From positions 1 to 39,815 of the forward strand of contig RFPP01000018.1 in assembly GCA_009926065.1 (NCBI GenBank): 39,815 nucleotides of DNA. Direction: 5' to 3'. The DNA is from Flavobacteriaceae bacterium. Lineage in GTDB: Bacteria; Bacteroidota; Bacteroidia; Flavobacteriales; Flavobacteriaceae. Numbering within the stretch: the first letter of the stretch is position 1; the number at the start of each line of letters is the position of its first letter. Below, piece by piece: positions 35,327 through 39,815 of this stretch. The notes beneath the pieces are model-generated. The model was given only the letters and a program-made list of their open reading frames with translations, searched no databases and was not told the origin of the DNA. The translations under genes were made by a program, and so were the position numbers.

Positions 35327-35605
35327 ATGCCTATTACCTACTTCTATATTTGCGCACTCGCAACTCTCCTATTTTACATTCCTAATAAACCCTTTCTTGA
35401 AACCGCCCGTTTTGAGTTGGTTTTGCTATGGAATAAATTCAGCCAAACTACATTTAAACAAGATTTAATTAATCCCAAACCTATAAACGCCCAAATAAAG
35501 GGGTTGACCACGTTACAGACTTCGTTGACCACGTTCCGAACCCTGTTTATGGGGTTGTATAACGGGGTAAACGGGGTTTGGAACGGGGTAAATGCACTTA
35601 CCTAA
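35327..35605 (+). CDS. Doubtful ORF, 92 aa, ending in heptad repeats
   Basis: ATG 35327 to TAA 35603-35605. The second half is the translation of a 21-nt tandem repeat, reading as seven-residue units: LTTLQTS, LTTFRTL, FMGLYNG, VNGVWNG, VNALT. Codon use differs from neighbouring genes (CTC, GCC and ACC are frequent) and the repeat runs on past the stop after a one-base length change. Either a decayed coding repeat or an ORF that exists by chance. No homologue recognised and no promoter box nearby. Confidence 0.25.
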   Translation: MPITYFYICALATLLFYIPNKPFLETARFELVLLWNKFSQTTFKQDLINPKPINAQIKGLTTLQTSLTTFRTLFMGLYNGVNGVWNGVNALT

Positions 35606-35651
35606 CGTGGTAAACGCAGTTCGAGACGAGGTAAATGGGGTTATTTTAAAC
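35503..35651. repeat. Seven-copy degenerate 21-nt tandem repeat
   Basis: Units begin at 35503, 35524, 35545, 35566, 35587, 35609 and 35630. Spacing is 21 nt, except 22 once. Consensus approximately GGTAAAYGGGGTTNNNAACGN. The first two units read GTTGACCACGTT, and the later ones GGTAAACGGGGTT or GGTAAATGGGGTT. G+C is clearly higher than in the flanks. The single length change breaks the frame of the overlapping ORF. Confidence 0.78.
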
Positions 35652-35695
35652 AGGAGATCCGAAAACTGGAATAAAGAAAAGGAAAAAAATATAGC

Positions 35696-35765
35696 GTTAG
35701 CGGCTATCTTCCCAAATATGGTGTGATAAGCGAACGTTTATAGCGGTTATTAATAAGTTGGTGGC
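35696..35765. repeat. Upstream boundary motifs of the cassette (GTTAGCGGC, GTTGGTGGC)
   Basis: GTTAGCGGC at 35696-35704 and GTTGGTGGC at 35757-35765 match the motif GTTRGYGGC seen again at 36899-36907 and, inverted, at 36774-36782. They mark the left edge of the putative cassette. ATAGC / GCTAT also frames the first motif as a small palindrome. Confidence 0.5.
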
Positions 35766-35833
35766 AATGTTACCAAACGAACGTTACTTAAACAGATTAA
35801 ACTAAATATATGAACAAAAAATTAAATCATTAA

Positions 35834-36382
35834 ATGACAAAAGAAGAAATAATAAAATTGTTTGAACAATATTGTAATCCATTTTATAATGATATAGGAT
35901 TTTGGATTTCTTTAGTAATTTCTTTGTTATTAGGGGCGATTAGTATTCATTATTCAATTAAAAGTTTTAATGAAGCAAAAGCTGCGAAAGAAGAAGCTAG
36001 TAAAGCAGGAAATACTGTTAAAAGACAGTCAATAATTATAGACATTATGGAGATAACTAAACTTTGTCAATTATCATTTAACGATGATTATTCAAGTGTT
36101 AGCACCAAACTAAATGACATTTCAGCAAAAATTAAATATATTTTTGGATTATATCAAAATGAATTTAAAGCAACAAATAATGAACTTTTGACAAAGCTTG
36201 ATAATAATTTAATTTCAATAAGAAGTGCATTAAACACAGTAAACCCTATAATTTCACCAGAAATGTCAACACTTCAAAATAATGTTTACTTTACTCTTGA
36301 ACCTTATTTTGCAGACTTAATAAGTAATTTAGGTGAACTAAAAGGAGTTTTAGATAATAAATTAATAAACGATAAAAATTAA
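35834..36382 (+). CDS. Unknown membrane-anchored protein of the cassette
   Basis: 182 aa. One or two spans near the N-terminus (residues ~20-42, IGFWISLVISLLLGAISIHY), then a helical, coiled-coil-like stretch (NEAKAAKEEASKAGNTVKRQ, about 45-66) and a soluble helical C-terminal domain. No family recognised. It lies alone with the next gene between GTTRGYGGC motifs, 5 nt apart, so the two are translated together. Unlike its neighbours it belongs to the accessory region and has no obvious -7 box upstream; an in-frame ATG 24 nt upstream is interrupted by a stop. Confidence 0.65.
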   Translation: MTKEEIIKLFEQYCNPFYNDIGFWISLVISLLLGAISIHYSIKSFNEAKAAKEEASKAGNTVKRQSIIIDIMEITKLCQLSFNDDYSSVSTKLNDISAKIKYIFGLYQNEFKATNNELLTKLDNNLISIRSALNTVNPIISPEMSTLQNNVYFTLEPYFADLISNLGELKGVLDNKLINDKN

Positions 36383-36387
36383 TAAAA

Positions 36388-36768
36388 ATGGACATACACA
36401 TTCAAATAAATAAGTTAATACAAAAAACAATTGAAAATAAAATTGACTGGAAAAGTATAAATCAAAATGCTTTTAGATGGACTATTCAGAAAGAAACAAA
36501 TCAGTTTATTACTACTTTTCAAGCTGTTAATATACCTCAAAATATTTTAGACAATAATATTCAAAACATGATAGGTATAATAGGAAATGGTACATTTATA
36601 TTTACACTTCAAACTACTAATCCAGGTGAAACTATAATCCAATTACAAGTTACACAAACGACAAATAATGAATATTTAAATGAATTAATTAAACTTTACA
36701 AAATAATAGCAGAAAAAACAAAAAAAGATTATTCAAAAATTTTAGATGACCTATTAGATAATTTATAA
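36388..36768 (+). CDS. Unknown small soluble protein of the cassette
   Basis: 126 aa with no span or signal. Layout: a helix, then IDWKSINQNAFRWTIQKETNQFITTFQAV, a beta-rich middle (GIIGNGTFIFTLQTTNPGETIIQLQV) and a helical, Lys-rich tail. This pattern (x-W-x(6)-N-x-F-R-W) resembles small hypothetical proteins scattered in Bacteroidota accessory regions, but I cannot name a family. Starts 5 nt after the previous stop. The 3' end lies 5 nt from the attC-like repeat, the usual place for the last gene of a cassette. Confidence 0.65.
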   Translation: MDIHIQINKLIQKTIENKIDWKSINQNAFRWTIQKETNQFITTFQAVNIPQNILDNNIQNMIGIIGNGTFIFTLQTTNPGETIIQLQVTQTTNNEYLNELIKLYKIIAEKTKKDYSKILDDLLDNL

Positions 36769-36773
36769 ACACT

Positions 36774-36907
36774 GCCACCAACAAGGTATTGCCAAAAGCG
36801 GGGCTGAAGGAATTTTAATGAACATTTGTACTAAAACAAACATTAGTAATTCTATTGAAGTACAGTGCTAAAAACCCCGCCTTCGGCAATACCCAACCGT
36901 TAGTGGC
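36774..36907. repeat. attC-like imperfect inverted repeat
   Basis: Left arm 36774-36803 (GCCACCAAC, GGTATTGCC, GCGGGG) and right arm 36875-36907 (CCCCGC, GGCAATACC, GTTAGTGGC) pair at about 24 of 30 positions, with a spacer between the two boxes that is longer on the right arm (five bases against two), leaving unpaired bases as attC sites do. The central 71 nt do not pair. Total 134 nt is within the attC size range. The terminal boxes GTTAGTGGC / GCCACCAAC do not match the strict GTTRRRY core, and no integron integrase is in the window. Confidence 0.6.
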
Positions 36908-37295
36908 AACTCTAAAAGACGACATAGATACATTGAACCAAGAAATTAAAATATCATTTTTTGACAAGGTTAAACGACCGAACACGGGTAACAAATTTGT
37001 TGACGGACTGTTGACAATTTTGACTATTCCATTATACCCCATCATTCTGTTTTTTGGACTTTTCGTTATGATTTTTTCTGGACTACTTTCACTTTGGCAA
37101 AAGTTGACATTAAGTAATGTAGACTTACAAAAGCGAGACATTCTTGAGGCTGAAACCCAAATAAAAAAATGGAACGTTTTTGTTTCCACAAATAAGATTC
37201 ATATTGAACAACAACTTGCAGGTTCGTTAACCTGGGATAGTGGCGACTATCAAAAAACCATAAACCTCATGAGATTGCTTCGTGCCTCGCAATGA
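36903..37295 (+). CDS. Short membrane protein, possibly 5'-truncated, next to the repeat
   Basis: The frame is open from 36855, but the codons before 36903 lie inside the inverted repeat, and the first plausible start is the GTG at 36903, itself part of the GTTAGTGGC motif. That start gives 130 aa: a short helix (TLKDDIDTLNQEI), one long or two short membrane spans (~38-68, LLTILTIPLYPIILFFGLFVM), then a charged tail ending LMRLLRASQ. No family recognised. There is no promoter or leader of its own. Either it starts at the cassette edge or its 5' end was replaced when the cassette entered. Confidence 0.5.
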   Translation: MATLKDDIDTLNQEIKISFFDKVKRPNTGNKFVDGLLTILTIPLYPIILFFGLFVMIFSGLLSLWQKLTLSNVDLQKRDILEAETQIKKWNVFVSTNKIHIEQQLAGSLTWDSGDYQKTINLMRLLRASQ

Positions 37296-37315
37296 CCGTA
37301 AAATACGAATACAAC

Positions 37316-37417
37316 TAGCCCCGATAGCAGCGGCATCCTGTTGTGGCGGGGTTTGCCACAACAGATACAGCGAATAGCGGGACTAATCGTGAATGGAAAC
37401 TAGAAGTTTTGCTCCAA
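37316..37417 (+). ncRNA. Structured RNA element, copy 2 (Flavo-1-like candidate)
   Basis: Outer AGC (37317-37319) with GCT (37411-37413); basal CCCG (37320-37323) with CGGG (37378-37381); perfect 10-bp apical stem CTGTTGTGGC (37338-37347) with GCCACAACAG (37355-37364). Conserved text GATAGCAGCG, GCGAATAGC and a terminal GCTCCAAAT. Between CGGG and GCT this copy has about 29 nt where copies 1 and 3 have five; that insert can form its own small AAACT / AGTTTT hairpin. It sits in the gap between the short membrane protein and the converging bcp gene. Confidence 0.68.
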
Positions 37418-37429
37418 ATAATTAAAATA

Positions 37430-37882
37430 CTATTTCAGAATTTGGCTGGCGTGTTCTTTGGTTTTTACGTCTGAAATTACTTCGTCAATCAAGCCATTTT
37501 CATCGATAATGAAAGTCGTTCTGTGGATTCCGTCGTATTCCTTACCCATGAATTTTTTAGGCCCCCAAACTCCGAATGCCTGAATTACCGATTTGTCCTC
37601 GTCGGCCAAAAGTGGAAAAGGAAATTCAAACTTGTTTTTAAATTTGGCTTGGTCTTTTTGAGAATCGGCGCTTACGCCCAAAATAGCATAATTATTGGAT
37701 TGGAAACGCTCGAAATTGTCTCTTAAATCGCAGGCTTCGGCGGTGCAACCTGGCGTATTTGCCTTTGGGTAAAAGAAAACTACTAACTTTTTTCCGCTGT
37801 AATCGGCTAGTTTATGGGTAGTTCCATCTTGATCTACTCCTGAAAATTGTGGGGCTTTATCCCCTTTTTTTAATGTTGTCAT
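37430..37882 (-). CDS. bcp: Thioredoxin-dependent thiol peroxidase (Bcp/PrxQ)
   Basis: Peroxiredoxin that reduces hydrogen peroxide and organic hydroperoxides through thioredoxin, in the cytoplasm; 150 aa. Peroxidatic C46 and resolving C51 in TPGCTAEACDLRD give the atypical 2-Cys (PrxQ) type. FFYPK precedes the active site, and GVWGPKKFMGKEYDGIHRTTFII is the characteristic C-terminal block. Divergent from nth with an 88-nt gap. Two oxidative-damage genes therefore share one control region. Confidence 0.95.
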   Translation of the reverse strand: MTTLKKGDKAPQFSGVDQDGTTHKLADYSGKKLVVFFYPKANTPGCTAEACDLRDNFERFQSNNYAILGVSADSQKDQAKFKNKFEFPFPLLADEDKSVIQAFGVWGPKKFMGKEYDGIHRTTFIIDENGLIDEVISDVKTKEHASQILK

Positions 37883-37970
37883 GGTAGGTGTTTTAAATTG
37901 AAACTGCTTATTTGAAAATGAAAATCAATACAATAATTGTAGTAAATTTACGATTCAAATTTAACGAAAA

Positions 37971-38630
37971 ATGAATAAGCAAGAACGAATAACATTTGTT
38001 ATTAATACGTTAAAAGAAAAATATCCGAGTATTCCGATCCCGCTCGACCACAAAGACCCGTATACTTTGCTTGTTGCGGTGTTGCTTTCGGCGCAATGTA
38101 CGGATGTGAGGGTGAATAAAATCACGCCTTTATTGTTTGCTAAGGCCGACAATCCGTTTGATATGGTAAAAATGACGGTGGAAGAAATTAAGGAAATTAT
38201 TCGTCCTTGTGGTTTATCACCTATGAAATCGAAGGGGATTTATGGCTTATCGCAACTTTTAATTGAGAAGTATGACGGTAAAGTTCCTCAGGATTTCAAG
38301 GCGCTAGAAGCACTTCCTGCAGTGGGACATAAAACGGCGAGTGTGGTGATGTCGCAGGCTTTTGGGGTTCCCGCTTTCCCAGTAGATACGCACATTCACA
38401 GGTTAATGTACCGATGGAATTTGACGAATGGGAAGAATGTGGTTCAAACCGAGAAAGATGCAAAACGGATATTTCCAAAAGAACTTTGGAACGATTTACA
38501 CTTGCAAATTATTTGGTACGGACGTGAATATTCGCCAGCTCGAGGTTGGGATTTAGAAAAGGATATTATTACGAAAACTATTGGTCGTAAATCGGTGATA
38601 GATGACTACTACAAAAAAAAATCCCGATAA
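37971..38630 (+). CDS. nth: Endonuclease III family DNA glycosylase without Fe-S cysteines
   Basis: Bifunctional glycosylase/AP-lyase that removes oxidised pyrimidines; 219 aa. Helix-hairpin-helix LPAVGHKTA with the catalytic Lys K121, and the catalytic Asp D139 in FPVDTHIHRL, are both present. In most Nth proteins a C-terminal C-x6-C-x2-C-x5-C binds a 4Fe-4S cluster. Here that region reads QIIWYGREYSPARGWDLEKD and holds no Cys, so the cluster is absent. I believe Bacteroidota Nth often lacks it. The stop codon lies within the stem of the following terminator. Confidence 0.93.
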   Translation: MNKQERITFVINTLKEKYPSIPIPLDHKDPYTLLVAVLLSAQCTDVRVNKITPLLFAKADNPFDMVKMTVEEIKEIIRPCGLSPMKSKGIYGLSQLLIEKYDGKVPQDFKALEALPAVGHKTASVVMSQAFGVPAFPVDTHIHRLMYRWNLTNGKNVVQTEKDAKRIFPKELWNDLHLQIIWYGREYSPARGWDLEKDIITKTIGRKSVIDDYYKKKSR

Positions 38631-38645
38631 AATTATCGGGATTTT
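38618..38645. terminator. Bidirectional terminator shared by nth and the 47-aa ORF
   Basis: Perfect stem AAAATCCCGATA / TATCGGGATTTT (38618-38629 with 38634-38645) with an AAAT loop. The A-run before it serves as the T-run for the minus-strand gene whose stop is at 38648. Confidence 0.85.
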
Positions 38646-38647
38646 AA

Positions 38648-38791
38648 TTAGTTAGCTAGAATTTCGAAAGATTTATTACCTACTTTAAGGATATTCAAGG
38701 CTTTTGAATAGTTCAATAAGAAATGAATAGTTTCTTTTTTTGGTAATTTTTTTGAAATTTCTAAAGCTTTTTTAGAGTAAATTTTCGCCAT
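38648..38791 (-). CDS. Small conserved-looking 47-aa protein downstream of the sigma factor
   Basis: ATG 38791 to TAA 38648. The protein reads MAKIYSKKALEISKKLPKKE, then IHFLLNYSKALNI and a short tail ending FEILAN. It is basic (about ten Lys) and helical, with no span. The stop lies 2 nt from a bidirectional terminator, which makes a random ORF unlikely. It is 56 nt downstream of the ECF sigma factor gene on the same strand and may be cotranscribed. I recall similar small proteins beside sigma genes in Flavobacterium, but cannot name a family. Confidence 0.65.
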   Translation of the reverse strand: MAKIYSKKALEISKKLPKKETIHFLLNYSKALNILKVGNKSFEILAN

Positions 38792-38847
38792 AATTGATTA
38801 GAATTAATTTCTATTTTTATTATAACGAAAAAGGTATCCAAATAGTA

Positions 38848-39432
38848 TTAATTTGTTAATATAATTTGATGTTTGTCAATAACTTTTCTTAAGTTCATGA
38901 TTGCATAACGCATTCTGCCTAAGGCAGTGTTGATGCTAACCCCTGTTAACTCTGAGATTTCTTTAAAACTTAGGTCTTGATACATTCTCATTACCAAAAC
39001 TTCTTTTTGATCTTCCGGAAGCTCTTCGATTAATTTTCTTAAATCAGATTCTACTTGCGTGGTAATCAATTTAGATTCAATGTTTGGCACATTATCTGAC
39101 ATGATAGAAAAGATTGAAAAGTCCTCTGTTTCTCTGAACATTGGCATTTTTTTGTTTTTTCTATAATAATCGATAATCAAGTTATGAGAAATTCGCATAA
39201 CCCAAGGTAAAAATTTACCTTCTTCGTTGTAAGAATTTGATTTCAGTGTTTTAATTACTTTAATAAAAGTATCTTGAAAGATATCATCAGCTATATCTCT
39301 ATCCGATAATTTAGAATAGATAAAACCGTAAATCTTAGATTGGTGTCTGTTGATTAAAATAGACAAGGAATTTTCATCACCTGCTATGTAATTTTTTACC
39401 AATAACGCGTCTGAGGTTTGAACATTAGCCAT
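38848..39432 (-). CDS. ECF-type RNA polymerase sigma factor
   Basis: 194 aa sigma-70-family factor of the extracytoplasmic-function type. Region 2 includes FIYSKLSDRDIADDIFQDTFIKVIK and FLPWVMRISHNLIIDYYRK (2.3/2.4). Region 4 is LPEDQKEVLVMRMYQDLSFKEISELTGVSINTALGRMRYAI, with a helix-turn-helix. There is no region 1.1 or 3. No anti-sigma gene with a membrane span lies directly after it, only the 47-aa ORF. A 10-bp inverted repeat sits in its leader. Target promoters cannot be read from this window. Confidence 0.93.
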   Translation of the reverse strand: MANVQTSDALLVKNYIAGDENSLSILINRHQSKIYGFIYSKLSDRDIADDIFQDTFIKVIKTLKSNSYNEEGKFLPWVMRISHNLIIDYYRKNKKMPMFRETEDFSIFSIMSDNVPNIESKLITTQVESDLRKLIEELPEDQKEVLVMRMYQDLSFKEISELTGVSINTALGRMRYAIMNLRKVIDKHQIILTN

Positions 39433-39437
39433 AAAAA

Positions 39438-39486
39438 TACTTTTTAGTTGTTAAAATAAAATTTGGAGAATTATCTCTAAAAAGTA
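39438..39486. repeat. Inverted repeat in the sigma factor leader
   Basis: TACTTTTTAG (39438-39447) and CTAAAAAGTA (39477-39486) form a perfect 10-bp inverted repeat with 29 nt between the arms. The near arm ends 6 nt before the sigma factor ATG (minus strand), so in the mRNA a hairpin would sit just upstream of the start. It could equally be a DNA operator. The gap 39487-39658 beyond it is AT-rich with nothing else supportable. Confidence 0.5.
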
Positions 39487-39658
39487 GTTTTTTTGTCTAT
39501 AGGCAAATGTTAAATTAGGATTAATATAAAACAAATATAAAATAAAAAATTATAATAAAACAAATAAAATTTAAATTTTATAGTATTTCAATGTAGTAAA
39601 ATATAAAAAACAGTGTCAAAAATAAAATAATTGAAAGAAGAAATTTAATAATTATTAG

Positions 39659-39815
39659 CTACTGATATACTTTTATGTAATCAATTTTAAATTGCTGAGG
39701 AAAAACTGATTTATCTACTTCTGGACCGCCAAAATTACCGCCCACAGCAAGATTAACAATAAGATAAAAAGGTTGGTTAAAAGGCCAAGTATCTTCGTTT
39801 TTCACACTTGGTTGA
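39659..39815 (-). CDS. GH16 beta-glucanase/laminarinase, C-terminal end (5' end outside window)
   Basis: The minus-strand frame is open from the right edge (first full codon 39814) to the TAG at 39659-39661. The last 51 residues include WPFNQPFYLIVNLAVGGNFGG, then EVDKSVFPQQFKIDYIKVYQ at the very end. This is the conserved C-terminal jelly-roll strand of family 16 glycoside hydrolases (laminarinases, lichenases), where WPFDxPF and VDYVRVYQ recur. The catalytic ExDxxE motif lies outside the window, so activity cannot be judged. Such enzymes degrade algal or plant beta-glucans outside the cell. It is transcribed toward the sigma factor region with ~170 nt between. Confidence 0.85.
   Translation of the reverse strand, partial: QPSVKNEDTWPFNQPFYLIVNLAVGGNFGGPEVDKSVFPQQFKIDYIKVYQ

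Noticed and set aside
35503..35651. CRISPR array
   Set aside because: The 21-nt units are contiguous and degenerate with no unique spacers, and no cas genes are near.
36774..36907. Insertion sequence or MITE
   Set aside because: No transposase and no flanking target duplication are seen; the asymmetric paired boxes and the place at the end of a gene unit fit an attC-like site better.
1..39815. tRNA and rRNA genes
   Set aside because: No tRNA-like T-loop/acceptor combination or rRNA sequence was recognised by eye on either strand.

Overview
The window is a compact, AT-rich stretch of chromosome from a Flavobacterium-like member of the Bacteroidota. Four things point there: repeated TAnnTTTG promoter boxes with almost no Shine-Dalgarno sequences; a type IX secretion (T9SS) C-terminal domain on a secreted nuclease; a Rho factor with the long N-terminal insertion usual in this phylum; and families typical of the group (BatA-type membrane protein, DUF4293 beside rho, KUP, YidD, Lgt). 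All assignments come from reading motifs; no database search was run.

Layout. 1-4900: the end of a GlcNAc-transferase-like gene, a first folE, then cysS, yidD, lgt and rdgB. 5083-9750: a DEAD-box helicase with an RGG-type tail, a secreted carboxypeptidase-regulatory-domain protein, an orphan FecE-like ABC ATPase, and trmL with an RsuA/RluE-type pseudouridine synthase on the minus strand. 9856-11427: a tight three-gene unit of TIGR03643/DUF2805 protein, an SDR without the usual catalytic Tyr, and a second folE. 11435-18185: a Ycf48-like beta-propeller, a secreted Asn/Arg-rich protein, kup, an RsmB-type rRNA methyltransferase and a T9SS-exported endonuclease I. 18248-25434: rho, DUF4293, a YfcE-like phosphodiesterase, truA, an MsbA-like ABC exporter and lpdA. 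25617-35055: an unknown membrane protein, a second DEAD-box-type helicase (motif II DEFD), a BatA-like protein overlapping a degenerate dihydroorotase paralogue, a small membrane protein, an esterase, an MBL hydrolase pair and a conserved unknown of 485 aa.

35104-37420 is the accessory part. It holds dispersed repeats, seven copies of a 21-nt tandem repeat, and a two-gene unit of unknown proteins bounded by GTTRGYGGC motifs. The unit ends in a 134-nt imperfect inverted repeat built like an integron attC site, followed by a short and possibly truncated gene. The window closes with bcp, nth, a 47-aa small ORF, an ECF sigma factor and the 3' end of a GH16 beta-glucanase gene.

The most interesting discovery-type signals are: (1) three copies of a structured RNA element (1204, 21240 minus, 37316 plus) whose basal helix shows T-A, A-T and C-G at the same pair, probably the Flavo-1 RNA family or a relative, one copy of which corrects the yfcE-like start to a TTG codon; (2) the attC-like cassette; (3) the TIGR03643-SDR-FolE operon without a photolyase; (4) a dihydroorotase homologue lacking its metal-binding histidines.
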